Shown in pieces: positions 42,231 to 51,228 of a stretch of 64,000 nt of DNA. This DNA is from Chryseobacterium sp. ZHDP1 (GTDB lineage Bacteria > Bacteroidota > Bacteroidia > Flavobacteriales > Weeksellaceae): positions 4,650,001-4,714,000 of the forward strand of contig NZ_CP075682.1 in NCBI RefSeq assembly GCF_018603435.1. Direction: 5' to 3'. Under the pieces are notes generated by a model. It was not told the origin of the DNA. It did no database searches and saw only the letters and a program-made list of their open reading frames with translations. A program made the position numbers and the translations under genes. Within the stretch, counting starts at the first letter, position 1, and the number at the start of each line of letters is the position of its first letter.

Positions 42231-42680
42231 ATGAACGGAACTACACTTAAAATCGATAACGAAAACCTTGCCGGAAAAGCAGGGTATTACCTCTCACTTT
42301 TCGGAGCTGCCATCATTCTGCTCTGGATCGGAATTTTCAAATTCACACCCACAGAAGCGAACGCGATAAAACCTTTGGTAGAAAACCATTTCCTTACTTT
42401 TTTCGTATATAATATTGTAAGCATTCAGGCAGTGTCTAATGCTATCGGAGTGATAGAAATTATCATTGCATTACTTTTAATTTTTAGTGTGAAATTTGCA
42501 TCACTCAGAAAGTACGCCGCCATCGGAATGATCGTTACCTTCCTTACTACTTTAAGCTATTTATTTACAACTCCGGGAGTTTGGAAAATAGTGGACGGAG
42601 TTCCGGTAACAGATTTTTTCATCATAAAAGACCTGATGCTTTTAGGATTTGGATTAATGATTTTAAATATAAAAAAATGA
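42231..42680 (+). CDS. DUF417 family membrane protein
   Basis: 149 residues with four hydrophobic helices. GAAIILLWIGIFKFTPTEANAI and IKPLVENHFLTF are typical of DUF417 (YkgB/RclC-like) proteins; in E. coli the relative RclC belongs to a reactive-chlorine-response operon. The stop codon overlaps the start of the MsrAB gene (ATGA). Co-location with MsrAB and a ZAS/ECF pair supports an oxidant-defence role. Confidence 0.88.
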   Translation: MNGTTLKIDNENLAGKAGYYLSLFGAAIILLWIGIFKFTPTEANAIKPLVENHFLTFFVYNIVSIQAVSNAIGVIEIIIALLLIFSVKFASLRKYAAIGMIVTFLTTLSYLFTTPGVWKIVDGVPVTDFFIIKDLMLLGFGLMILNIKK

Positions 42681-43810
42681 ATAACAAGATAAAAATGAAA
42701 AACATACTAATTCTACTCAGTGTGGTACTGGGAATAGCAGTTTTTGCGACAAGCTGTGGAGATGCCAGACAAAAATCCACAGACACAAAAAAAGAAAATG
42801 AGACCATTATGGACAACAAAAATGTAAAAGAAATTTATTTTGCAGGAGGATGTTTCTGGGGAACCGAGCATTTTTTTCAGCAGATTCGCGGAGTGGTAGG
42901 AACAGAAGTTGGCTATGCCAACGGAAATAAAAAGAATCCTACATATGAAGAAGTAGTAAGTCATACTACAGGTTTTGCCGAAACCGTAAAAGTGAAATAC
43001 GATCCTGAAGTTGTAGATTTAAAACTATTAATTGATCTGTATTTTAAAACCATAGATCCTACAAGCATCGACAAACAGGGAAATGACAGAGGAAACCAAT
43101 ACAGAACGGGAATTTATTCCACAGACAAAGAAACGGAAGCGATCGTAAAAGCTGAAGTGGAAAAACTGGCTAAAAATTACAGCAAACCAGTCGTGGTGGA
43201 AACCATTCCTTTAAAGAATTTCTATAAAGCGGAAGATTATCATCAGGATTATCTGGATAAAAATCCGGGAGGTTACTGCCACATCGAACCGGGATTGTTT
43301 GAAATGGCAAGAAACGCCAATCCGCCAAAAAAAGATACAAAAGGAAGTAACGAAACCAAATATCAGAAGCAGGATAAAAAGGTTTTAAAAGAAAAACTGA
43401 CTGCCGAACAGTATAACGTAACTCAGGAAAACGGTACAGAAAGAGCTTTCCAGAACGAATACTGGGATGAAACCAGAGAGGGGATTTATGTAGATATTAC
43501 CACAGGAGAACCTTTGTTTATCTCCACCGATAAATTCGAATCCGGTTGCGGATGGCCAAGTTTTTCTAAGCCGATTACCAAAAAATTAATCGAAGAGAAG
43601 TTAGACCGTTCTCACGGAATGATAAGAGTGGAGGTGAGAAGTAAAACAGGAGATGCGCATTTGGGACACGTTTTCAATGACGGTCCCGCAGACAAAGGCG
43701 GACTTCGTTACTGCATCAATTCAGCTTCCCTGAAGTTTATTCCGAAAGCGGAAATGCAGGAAAAAGGTTATGGAGAATATATTTCTCTACTTGATAAAGA
43801 TAAAAAGTAA
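42677..43810 (+). CDS. msrAB: Bifunctional peptide-methionine sulfoxide reductase MsrA/MsrB lipoprotein
   Basis: About 377 residues from ATG 42677. A lipoprotein signal (VFATSCGDARQ) shows it acts in the envelope. The MsrA domain has FAGGCFWGTEHFF with the catalytic Cys. The MsrB domain has the resolving/catalytic region RYCINSASLKF and HLGHVFNDGPADKGGLRYC. The MsrB part has no CxxC pairs for zinc (GEPLFISTDKFESGCGWPSF), so it belongs to the zinc-free type. It repairs R and S methionine sulfoxide in envelope proteins. Translationally coupled to DUF417. Confidence 0.93.
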   Translation: MNNKIKMKNILILLSVVLGIAVFATSCGDARQKSTDTKKENETIMDNKNVKEIYFAGGCFWGTEHFFQQIRGVVGTEVGYANGNKKNPTYEEVVSHTTGFAETVKVKYDPEVVDLKLLIDLYFKTIDPTSIDKQGNDRGNQYRTGIYSTDKETEAIVKAEVEKLAKNYSKPVVVETIPLKNFYKAEDYHQDYLDKNPGGYCHIEPGLFEMARNANPPKKDTKGSNETKYQKQDKKVLKEKLTAEQYNVTQENGTERAFQNEYWDETREGIYVDITTGEPLFISTDKFESGCGWPSFSKPITKKLIEEKLDRSHGMIRVEVRSKTGDAHLGHVFNDGPADKGGLRYCINSASLKFIPKAEMQEKGYGEYISLLDKDKK

Positions 43811-43836
43811 GTGTTAAGTGAAGAGGTGATTGAAGG

Positions 43837-43858
43837 GGCTGTCGAAAGGCAGCCTTTT
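43837..43858 (+). terminator. Terminator after msrAB
   Basis: GGCTGTC, GAAA loop, GGCAGCC (43837-43854), one T-G pair, then TTTTT. Confidence 0.8.
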
Positions 43859-43883
43859 TATGTTTATACTTTAAATTGAGTAT

Positions 43884-43933
43884 CCCGTCATTCAGAAAGG
43901 AGCGGAACGGAGTGGAGCGCATTGAAGAATCTA
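43884..43933. repeat. Dispersed GTCATTC-type repeat
   Basis: CCCGTCATTCAGAAAGGAGC and GCATTGAAGAATCT in the convergent gap. It resembles the other intergenic CTGAG-type repeat at 18385. Confidence 0.45.
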
Positions 43934-44563
43934 TCAGAGTTTTAGCTGAAGTCTTTCTTTAATGCTAAACATGGAAATATTTAAAAACAGTAGAAATCCA
44001 AAGATGATGTAATACGTTTGTTGAGGAACATGATTAATAAATGTTTCTGGCTTTAAAAAATTCAATGAGATTTTCTTTTCGTGATGCTCGCCTCCTACAA
44101 CTCCTCCACAAATAGCTTCTCTTTCTACAGCCTTCGGATCTTTGTACATATGAACAGCAAAAAAATGATTGGTTTTTTCAACATCAACCCCATAGGATTC
44201 CTGTTTTGCCATCTTCATTGCATCAATTAAAGCGATAAAATCCTGATAATTATTTTTATCTCCAATTACAAATTCAATTCCGGTTTCTTTTTCATTTCTT
44301 GCCTGAAGTTTTTTTAATTCGGAGACATAATATGGCTGATTCTGAAGTGCGGTATTGGGCTTTACAACAATCTTTTTGTAATTCCATTTTCTGTAAGGTT
44401 CAAAAGTATTCAATGAATTTTCCTTTCCTTTTTTTAGTTTAGCGGGAAGTCCCAGATCCATCACGGTGTATTGTTCATGAGTTCTTTGGCTACCGTAATA
44501 CCAGAATAAAACAGGAATCAGCAAAGCACTGATCAGTCCCGGAAAATAATAGATCTTTCTCAT
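43934..44563 (-). CDS. Conserved hypothetical membrane protein, paralogue 1 (intact)
   Basis: 209 residues. An N-terminal helix (FPGLISALLIPVLFWYYG) is followed by a periplasmic-looking domain, then a second helix near the C-terminus (YYIIFGFLLFLNISMF) and SIKERLQLKL. It is clearly homologous to the gene at 44594. The middle segment (GIEFVIGDKNNYQDFIALID) is vaguely like ExbD-type periplasmic domains, but this is weak. Function unknown. Confidence 0.7.
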   Translation of the reverse strand: MRKIYYFPGLISALLIPVLFWYYGSQRTHEQYTVMDLGLPAKLKKGKENSLNTFEPYRKWNYKKIVVKPNTALQNQPYYVSELKKLQARNEKETGIEFVIGDKNNYQDFIALIDAMKMAKQESYGVDVEKTNHFFAVHMYKDPKAVEREAICGGVVGGEHHEKKISLNFLKPETFINHVPQQTYYIIFGFLLFLNISMFSIKERLQLKL

Positions 44564-44593
44564 GCAAATGTTCTTTTAGTTTGAAGATTTTCC

Positions 44594-45172
44594 TTAATGC
44601 TGAACATGGAAATATTTAAACAGTAGAAATCCAAAAATAATGAAAAAAGCTTCTTTTGGAAGTTTGAAAAATTTATCCTTAAAAGTTGGTTCTGCATAAG
44701 TATAAATTGCATCATTACACAGAAGGCATTCAACTTCTTTTGCGTTTGGATCCTTATAATAATGAACTGCAAATACATGCCCTGTTTTTTCTATATCAAA
44801 AGCATAAGTGTCCTGTTTTGCAATTTCCATATCATTTAGTAAAGAAGCAAAGTCTCCGTAAGTATTATTCTTATCCAGAATGAACTCAATTCCTGTTTCT
44901 TTTTGATTTCTTTTCTGAAGAGCTTTCATTTCCGAAACATACAAGTTAGAATTTTCTTTAGCTGTATTAGGATTAACTTTTATCTGTTTATAGTCCCAGT
45001 TTCTCAAAGGCTCAAAGCTATATAGATAATTATTACCTGTAAGCTTCGCTGGAAGTCCTATGTCCATAACACGCAGATTAGCTTCTTCAAGTTTCACATT
45101 CCCATAATACCAGAACAAAACAGGAATCAGCAAAGCACTGATCAGTCCCGGAAAATAATAGATCTTTCTCAT
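44594..45172 (-). CDS. Conserved hypothetical membrane protein, paralogue 2, C-terminus frameshifted
   Basis: 192 residues. The N-terminus is the same as paralogue 1 for the first 23 residues or so (MRKIYYFPGLISALLIPVLF). The last helix starts as FFIIFGFLLF but then shifts to KYFHVQH and stops. In another frame the expected continuation is present (LNISMFSIKENLQTKRTFA, ending at 44560). The paralogue has five A where this gene has three (plus-strand 44615-44621), so two bases appear lost. With them restored, the stop would overlap the next gene's ATG by 4 bp, as in a coupled operon. Confidence 0.7.
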   Translation of the reverse strand: MRKIYYFPGLISALLIPVLFWYYGNVKLEEANLRVMDIGLPAKLTGNNYLYSFEPLRNWDYKQIKVNPNTAKENSNLYVSEMKALQKRNQKETGIEFILDKNNTYGDFASLLNDMEIAKQDTYAFDIEKTGHVFAVHYYKDPNAKEVECLLCNDAIYTYAEPTFKDKFFKLPKEAFFIIFGFLLFKYFHVQH

Positions 45173-45223
45173 GGTTATAATTTAATTTCATCTGAATGAA
45201 AATTTTAAGCCAAAAAACAAAAA

Positions 45224-45249
45224 AAGTGATCCGTAAAAACGAACCACTT
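45224..45249 (-). terminator. Terminator of the ABC transporter operon
   Basis: On the minus strand AAGTGGTTCGT and ACGGATCACTT pair over 11 bp (two G-T) with a T4 loop, then a T7 run. Confidence 0.85.
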
Positions 45250-45292
45250 AAAAAAATAATCTGAATATATTGTGTTGAATGTTTCAAATCAA

Positions 45293-46138
45293 TTACCAGT
45301 CCTTCTTTCTGAGAATCCAGTACGACCCGAAAATAAAAATCGCACACCAAACCAGGCACGCAAACAAGCTTTCGGTAGGGTAGTGGAATTCGTATTTTCC
45401 GCCAAAGATTTGCGCCGCTTTTAAACGCATCATCGGATTGGGAATAAGGCTTGACATACTTTCCAGCGGAAAAAGATGACTGATGAAGAAATCGTCTTTC
45501 ATAATCTTTAATCGTTCCGCTTCCTGTGTTCCTCTTACTTTTGTAAAAACTTCTATGGTAGATAAAATACTTTCTGCAATCCACAAAACAAAGAATGCAA
45601 GAAAAACAAAGACCGATTTTCTCAATAAAACCGAAAGAAACATCAGAAAACAGAAAAACGTAAACAGCTTTACAAAGTAGTTGCCAATAAAGAAAACCTC
45701 TTCAAAAACTTTCCCAGATTCTGTTGTATCAGAATATTGATACCCTAAAAACATGGTAATTGCAAAAACGATAACCGTAGAAATAATTGTGAAAATGCTT
45801 ATCGTTAACAATTTAGAGCTGATGAATTCCTTTCTGCTTAAACCGTCAATCATATTCTGCTTAAACATCCGGTTGCTGAATTCCTGCGAAATCGAAAAAA
45901 CAATGATTAATCCTAAGAAAATCTTCAGCAAAGCAACAATCCATGTTGTAAAATTCCAGATTCCCGGAAAATTATAAATTCCCTGCTCTTTCAAATTAAT
46001 CTTTCCTCCGAAAGCATCAAAATCTACCAGTCCGACGAAAAGCAAAGTAATAAGAATCGCAAAATATAAGATCGTAAAAACCTTAAACGGTCTGTAGCTC
46101 AGGTTTTTGTAATATTCTAGTTTTAGTAATTTCAGCAT
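45293..46138 (-). CDS. ABC-2 type transporter permease
   Basis: 281 residues with six hydrophobic helices (for example FTILYFAILITLLFVGLVDF, LKIFLGLIIVFSISQEFSNR). It is a single permease without a periplasmic domain. It pairs with the ATPase gene 2 bp upstream. Substrate unknown; such units in Bacteroidota export drugs, lipids or serve as gliding/other exporters. Confidence 0.9.
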   Translation of the reverse strand: MLKLLKLEYYKNLSYRPFKVFTILYFAILITLLFVGLVDFDAFGGKINLKEQGIYNFPGIWNFTTWIVALLKIFLGLIIVFSISQEFSNRMFKQNMIDGLSRKEFISSKLLTISIFTIISTVIVFAITMFLGYQYSDTTESGKVFEEVFFIGNYFVKLFTFFCFLMFLSVLLRKSVFVFLAFFVLWIAESILSTIEVFTKVRGTQEAERLKIMKDDFFISHLFPLESMSSLIPNPMMRLKAAQIFGGKYEFHYPTESLFACLVWCAIFIFGSYWILRKKDW

Positions 46139-46140
46139 GA

Positions 46141-47043
46141 TTATTTTGTGTTTTTTACAAGTTCAAGGAATTGAGATTCAAGAGACAGTTTTTTCTTCGT
46201 TAAATGAGACAGGAAAATCCCTTTTTCAGCCAGTTTCTGGTTTAGCGCCGAAGCCGAAATAGAAGCATCATCACGAATTTGTGCTTTTAAAATTTCACCT
46301 TCCTGCTTCACCGCAGTAAACCATTGCAGTTCATTCAGTGCATTTAAAAGCAATGTATTGTTGTCTGCTTTTAATTCAAAATAACCATTATTGGCGGTCA
46401 TTTCGTCCACCCTTCCGCAATAGATGGAATTTCCCTCCTTCAAAACAATTACATGACTGCATATCTTTTCAATTTCATCAAGAAGGTGACTCGCAATGAT
46501 AATCGTAATGCCCTGTTTTGCAATATTATTAATGATATCTCTGATCTGGATAATTCCTTCAGGATCAAGACCGTTTGTCGGCTCATCCAGAATAAGAACC
46601 TCCGGATTGTTCAGCATCGCCGAAGCAATCGCAAGACGCTGTTTCATTCCCAGAGAATACGTTCGGAAAGAATCCTTTTTTCTTTCCAGAAGATTAACCG
46701 TTTTCAGCACTTCATCAATTCTGGAATAAGGCGTTCCTTTAATTTCGGCAACAATTTTAAGATTCGTCTCCGCATTCAGATAAGGATAAAAATTAGGCTG
46801 TTCTATAATCGCCCCGATTTTTTTCAGCGTATCCGGATCAGTTCCTTTCTTTCCAAACCAGTACCATTCTCCGCTTGTAGGGTTAATCGTAGAAAGCAGC
46901 ATCCCGAAAGTGGTGGATTTTCCGCTTCCGTTCGGTCCTAAAAGTCCGTAAACATTCCCTCTTTCCACATCAAAGGAGATATTGTTTACCACGATTTTCT
47001 TGAATTTTTTAGTCAGATTCTTTACTGATAAAATTTTTTCCAT
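46141..47043 (-). CDS. ABC transporter ATP-binding protein
   Basis: 300 residues. Walker A GLLGPNGSGKSTT, Q-loop IIEQPNFYPYL, signature YSLGMKQRLAIA and Walker B VLILDEPTNGLDPEG are all intact, followed by a C-terminal extension of about 75 residues. This is the CcmA/DrrA-like branch used by drug or antibiotic exporters. It drives the permease encoded downstream. Confidence 0.93.
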   Translation of the reverse strand: MEKILSVKNLTKKFKKIVVNNISFDVERGNVYGLLGPNGSGKSTTFGMLLSTINPTSGEWYWFGKKGTDPDTLKKIGAIIEQPNFYPYLNAETNLKIVAEIKGTPYSRIDEVLKTVNLLERKKDSFRTYSLGMKQRLAIASAMLNNPEVLILDEPTNGLDPEGIIQIRDIINNIAKQGITIIIASHLLDEIEKICSHVIVLKEGNSIYCGRVDEMTANNGYFELKADNNTLLLNALNELQWFTAVKQEGEILKAQIRDDASISASALNQKLAEKGIFLSHLTKKKLSLESQFLELVKNTK

Positions 47044-47133
47044 GTAATTTGTTTTACATAGTAGTAGTGTATATAATTCATGTTTTGTTACAAATTATAT
47101 CATCAATCCGTAAAATTTAATTTCTAAAAACAT

Positions 47134-47141
47134 TAAATTTG
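47134..47141 (+). promoter_or_regulatory. -7 box upstream of AAA ATPase gene
   Basis: TAAATTTG, 19 nt before the ATG at 47161. No clear -33 TTG at standard spacing. Confidence 0.45.
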
Positions 47142-47160
47142 ATAGAACTAATAGGGAATT

Positions 47161-48519
47161 ATGAAGTTAATTGAACTGGCAAAAGAACTTAATGTTTCAG
47201 CCGAAGCGATCAAACAGTTTATTCAGGATTTTGATCTTGAGCTTACAGAATGCATAAGCACAAATTTTGAAGTAAAAGAGTATTTTGAAAAGTTTGCGCG
47301 CGAAAACATCGAATTTTTAAAGCTTTACGAAAAAGATCTGGACAAAACGAAAACACTGGAACAGATTGCGGAAACCATCAATCAGCCCAAAGAAAAAATA
47401 GAAAAAGCCATTAAAGAAGCCGATCCGAATATTTTTGACAACGGTTTCTTCAAATCTTCCATTTCAAGCTACGGAATCGATAACAAACTGGGCGGAAATT
47501 ATCAGTTTGTCTACGATTATTTCGGGCATAAAACCAGCCTCCAAAAAAGAGATTTTATTGGCTACAGAGATCTGTTCTTCTATATTTCAGGAGTTTTGGA
47601 ACCATTTTTAAATCCGCAGCAGATTAAAGACTGGGGAATCAACAAGCCTGCCGGAATTATTCTGTACGGACCTCCCGGAAGCGGAAAGATTTTCTGGGCG
47701 AATAAAATTGCGGAAATTATCGGCTATCAATTTAAAGAAGTTAAAAAACATTACCTCGGAACTTCCTTTGTAGACGGAACGCAGACCAATTTCAGTGATT
47801 TTCTTGCGACGGTAATGAAAGAAGAAAAAATACTGATGTTTCTGGATGATTTTGATGACATTATGATGTCCCGAAAAGCTGAAAATAATGTCGCTTCCTG
47901 TAATCTGGAAACGCAGGAACTTATTCTGCATTATATTTCGAAATTTGAGCAGGAAAATCTTCTGATGGTAGGTTCGGCAAACTCAGTTTCCGACATCAAT
48001 GAAGAAATTCTGGCTCCCGGAAGATTTGATGTGATGATCCCTGTTTTTCCGCCTAATCTTGCGGAAAGATCTGAAATCATTTTATATGCCATGACGAAAA
48101 ATCTGGAGAAGGATTCTTTGCTGTTTAAGATTTTAAAAAACAACAAAGCTGATAAAATTCCTTTCTGGAACGAGGTTTCTTCACAAATGAAAGTATTCAG
48201 CAATACGATGCTGATTGATTTTACCCAAAGTCTGAAAAAAAGAATTAAAAACGAATATCAGAAAACGCGGAACGAAAATTTAAAGATCGATCACAAACTT
48301 TTGAAAGGGGCTTTAAGAGATGCGGCAGCGAAACTGACGGAAGAATATCTGGATCAGATTGCGAGATTTTTAGCAGATGCGATCATCAATAATTTCGATC
48401 AGTTCCAGCAGAGAATTCAGAATCTTAAAAAAGAACTGGATACTTATAAAGCAGTTGAAGAACCAAGAAGAATCATCGGATTTCATCATAACGGCGAAGA
48501 AGAGGGAAGTCAGGGATAG
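47161..48519 (+). CDS. AAA-family ATPase with modified Walker A
   Basis: 452 residues. The N-terminus (about 1-95) has two short helix-turn-helix-like repeats; the first (MKLIELAKELNVSAEAIKQF) resembles the translation-initiation-factor-IF2-N fold. The AAA core follows: G170-I177 reads GPPGSGKI, with Ile in place of Thr/Ser at the magnesium-coordinating position. The Walker B is ILMFLDDFDD (224-233), with Asp where Glu is usual. Sensor-1 Asn lies in MVGSANSVSD and the Arg-finger-like PGRFD follows. It may bind but hydrolyse ATP poorly. The target is unknown; it has no operon partner. Confidence 0.75.
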   Translation: MKLIELAKELNVSAEAIKQFIQDFDLELTECISTNFEVKEYFEKFARENIEFLKLYEKDLDKTKTLEQIAETINQPKEKIEKAIKEADPNIFDNGFFKSSISSYGIDNKLGGNYQFVYDYFGHKTSLQKRDFIGYRDLFFYISGVLEPFLNPQQIKDWGINKPAGIILYGPPGSGKIFWANKIAEIIGYQFKEVKKHYLGTSFVDGTQTNFSDFLATVMKEEKILMFLDDFDDIMMSRKAENNVASCNLETQELILHYISKFEQENLLMVGSANSVSDINEEILAPGRFDVMIPVFPPNLAERSEIILYAMTKNLEKDSLLFKILKNNKADKIPFWNEVSSQMKVFSNTMLIDFTQSLKKRIKNEYQKTRNENLKIDHKLLKGALRDAAAKLTEEYLDQIARFLADAIINNFDQFQQRIQNLKKELDTYKAVEEPRRIIGFHHNGEEEGSQG

Positions 48520-48656
48520 AAAGGTGAATTCTCTTTGTTTGTGAATTTTGCGTTGCAAGTCAACTGTCAATTTTTATAATATTATGACTCAGAATGAAAA
48601 AAAAAATTCACAAGCGAAGAGAATTGACTATTCACAATTTACCATAAAAATAGCTT
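48520..48656. repeat. Intergenic repeat related to 14347-14480
   Basis: GTGAATTTTGCGTTGCAAGTC, repeated AGTCAA/GTCAAT and TTGACTATTCACAATT segments; the same low-complexity vocabulary as at 14350. No coding content. Confidence 0.45.
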
Positions 48657-49763
48657 ATGAACAGCATCTGGGAACTTGAAACTTTTTACAAAAAACGCGA
48701 AGTTATTACTATCGGAGCCGGTTTTACGGGACTTTGGACCGCAATTTCCATTAAGGAAAAATATCCCGAAAAATCTGTTTTGATCATTGAGCGAAATGCT
48801 GTTCCGATGGGCGCTTCCACGAGAAATGCAGGATTTGCCTGCTTCGGAAGTCTAACGGAAGTGATTGCCGATTCTGAAAAAATGGGCTGGAAAAAAACAC
48901 TAGACCTTGTAAAGATGAGGTTTGACGGTTTGCAGAAAATTCAGCATTATTTTAAAAATTCTGAAATAGATTTTGATCTGAATGGCGGTTTCGAGATTCT
49001 TAATGAAGATGAACCTTTACAAAAACTAGATGAAGTAAATCAGAAGCTGAAATCCATTACCAATGTTGAAGAAACCTATTTTTTAAGCCAGCATAAAATT
49101 CAGGAATTCGGTTTGGGAAAATCTCAATATCTCATTGAAAATCCGTGTGAAGGAAGTTTGCATTCCGGGAAACTGCTTCAAAAATTACTGGAAAAGTGTC
49201 ACGAATTAAAGGTTGAATTTCTTTTCGGAACCGAAGTTGAAAATATCACAGAATATCCGGATCAAATTGAAGTTCATCTTTCAAAAAATCTTTCTGTGAA
49301 GGCAGGTCAATTAATACACTGTACCAATGCTTTTGCTTCAAAATTTTTAGAGAAAGAAGAAATTATTCCGGCTCGAGGACAGATTATTTTAACTGAACCG
49401 ATTGAACATCTGAAATTAAAAGGAACATTCCATTATGATGAAGGTTTTTATTATTTCAGAAATCTCGGAAACCGGATTTTACTCGGAGGCGGAAGAAATC
49501 AGGATTTTAAAACAGAAGAAACCACATCTTTTGAAACCACAGAATTCTTACAAAGTCATTTAGAAAACTTTTTAAAAGAAGTGATATTACCAGATCAGCA
49601 TTTTGAAATCGCTCATCGCTGGTCAGGAATTATGGCAATGGGAACCGAAAAAACTCCGATTGTAAAACAACTTTCAGAAAGACAGTTTTGTGCAGTCCGC
49701 CTTTCGGGAATGGGCGTTGCGCTGGCTCCGAAAATCGGAGAGATTGTAGCGGAAATGATCTAA
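48657..49763 (+). CDS. FAD-dependent oxidoreductase (DAO family)
   Basis: 368 residues. The dinucleotide motif GAGFTGLWTAISIKEKYPEK starts at residue 21, followed by the second FAD strand ending VLIIERNAVPMGASTRNAGF. A C-terminal LSGMGVALAPKIGE closes the FAD site. This is the glycine/D-amino-acid oxidase-like group; substrate is not deducible. Its cytosolic location follows from the absence of a signal peptide. Confidence 0.9.
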   Translation: MNSIWELETFYKKREVITIGAGFTGLWTAISIKEKYPEKSVLIIERNAVPMGASTRNAGFACFGSLTEVIADSEKMGWKKTLDLVKMRFDGLQKIQHYFKNSEIDFDLNGGFEILNEDEPLQKLDEVNQKLKSITNVEETYFLSQHKIQEFGLGKSQYLIENPCEGSLHSGKLLQKLLEKCHELKVEFLFGTEVENITEYPDQIEVHLSKNLSVKAGQLIHCTNAFASKFLEKEEIIPARGQIILTEPIEHLKLKGTFHYDEGFYYFRNLGNRILLGGGRNQDFKTEETTSFETTEFLQSHLENFLKEVILPDQHFEIAHRWSGIMAMGTEKTPIVKQLSERQFCAVRLSGMGVALAPKIGEIVAEMI

Positions 49764-50007
49764 TTTCAGTCACATTAGTTTTATTACTTTAAAGTAAAAA
49801 AATCAATTAAGAAGAAAATCAAAGATTTTCAGAAACTAATGTGTTCTTCTCTACGATACGAAAGATTTAAAATCTCAGGTGACTGATGTGTTTAAATTTT
49901 GAATTAACTAAGAATATCAACATATAAACTGAAGGTGTATTTCAGCAGAAATCTGTACTAATTCGCGAAATCTGCGGGACAAAAATTTGCACTCATAATT
50001 TTATCCG

Positions 50008-50015
50008 TATTTTTG
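50008..50015 (+). promoter_or_regulatory. -7 box upstream of prfB
   Basis: TATTTTTG, 16 nt before the GTG start. Confidence 0.5.
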
Positions 50016-50031
50016 CAAAAAATAAACAATC

Positions 50032-51144
50032 GTGATTAACAGCGACCAGATAAAAGAAATTCAGTCAAGAATTGATGATTTACATAAATATCTTCAGATC
50101 GATAAAAAGAAGATAGAAATTTCTAATGATGATGAAAAAACAGCAGCTCCTGGTTTTTGGGACAATCCTAAAGAAGCTGAAGGATTTCTGAAGCAACTTC
50201 GTTCCAAAAAGAAGTGGGTAGAAGCGTATGATGAAATCAATACCCAGTTTGAAGATCTACAGGTTTTAGTGGAATTTGCGAAGGAAGATCCTGATTCTGA
50301 AAAAGAACTGGACGAAACTTTCCCTCAACTGGTAGAAAAAATCGAAGATCTTGAGTTCAAGAATATGCTTTCCAATGAAGGGGATGAACTTTCTGCGGTT
50401 TTACAGATCACGGCAGGAGCAGGAGGAACAGAAAGCTGCGACTGGGCTTCAATGCTGATGAGAATGTATACTATGTGGGCGGAAAAACAAGGGTATAAAA
50501 TCCGTGAACTAAACTTTCAGGAAGGGGATGTTGCGGGAGTAAAGACCGTAACGCTGGAAATTGAAGGAGAGTTTGCATTCGGCTATTTAAGAGGAGAAAA
50601 CGGAGTTCACCGTCTGGTAAGAATTTCGCCTTTCGATTCCAATGCGAAGCGTCATACGAGTTTCGTTTCGGTGTATGTGTATCCTTTGGTGGATGATACC
50701 ATTGAAATCAACATCAATCCTGCCGATATTTCATTTGAAACGATGAGATCTTCCGGAGCAGGAGGTCAGAACGTAAACAAGGTAGAAACGGCGGTTCGTC
50801 TTCGTCACGCACCTACAGGAATCATCATTGAAAACTCAGAGTCGCGTTCCCAGCTTCAAAATAAGGAAAAAGCAATGCAGTTGCTTCGTTCGCGATTATA
50901 CGAAATGGAACTGGAAGAGCGTATGAAAGCCCGTAACGAGATCGAAGCCAATAAAATGAAGATCGAGTGGGGAAGCCAGATCCGAAACTACGTTATGCAT
51001 CCTTATAAACTGGTAAAAGATGTGCGTTCCGGATTCGAAACTTCGGATGTGGATTCTGTAATGAACGGAAACATTACTCCATTCCTGAAAGCTTTCCTGA
51101 TGGCGGATGGAACGGCAGTTTCAGATGATGATATGGAATTGTAG
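50032..51144 (+). CDS. prfB: Peptide chain release factor 2
   Basis: 370 residues. The stop-codon reader SPF is in VRISPFDSNAKRHTS and the GGQ catalytic loop in SSGAGGQNVNKVETAVRLRH. It terminates at UGA/UAA. The start codon is GTG at 50032. Most bacteria use a programmed +1 frameshift with an in-frame UGA near codon 25; here the equivalent region (LHKYLQIDKKK) is open without UGA, so autoregulation by frameshifting is absent. Confidence 0.96.
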   Translation: MINSDQIKEIQSRIDDLHKYLQIDKKKIEISNDDEKTAAPGFWDNPKEAEGFLKQLRSKKKWVEAYDEINTQFEDLQVLVEFAKEDPDSEKELDETFPQLVEKIEDLEFKNMLSNEGDELSAVLQITAGAGGTESCDWASMLMRMYTMWAEKQGYKIRELNFQEGDVAGVKTVTLEIEGEFAFGYLRGENGVHRLVRISPFDSNAKRHTSFVSVYVYPLVDDTIEININPADISFETMRSSGAGGQNVNKVETAVRLRHAPTGIIIENSESRSQLQNKEKAMQLLRSRLYEMELEERMKARNEIEANKMKIEWGSQIRNYVMHPYKLVKDVRSGFETSDVDSVMNGNITPFLKAFLMADGTAVSDDDMEL

Positions 51145-51204
51145 CATGATGTTTAAATTTCGTTAAAATCTTATAATTAATTTCCGATTGACGTTTATTA
51201 ATCC

Positions 51205-51212
51205 TATTTTTG
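51205..51212 (+). promoter_or_regulatory. -7 box upstream of the DedA gene
   Basis: TATTTTTG; ATG 16 nt downstream. TTG at 51188-51190 is at short (14 bp) spacing. Confidence 0.45.
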
Positions 51213-51228
51213 TTACTTATCAAAATGT

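Noticed and set aside
44560..44778. A 72-residue open frame inside paralogue 2
   Set aside because: It is the original frame of paralogue 2's tail after the -2 shift; not a separate gene.
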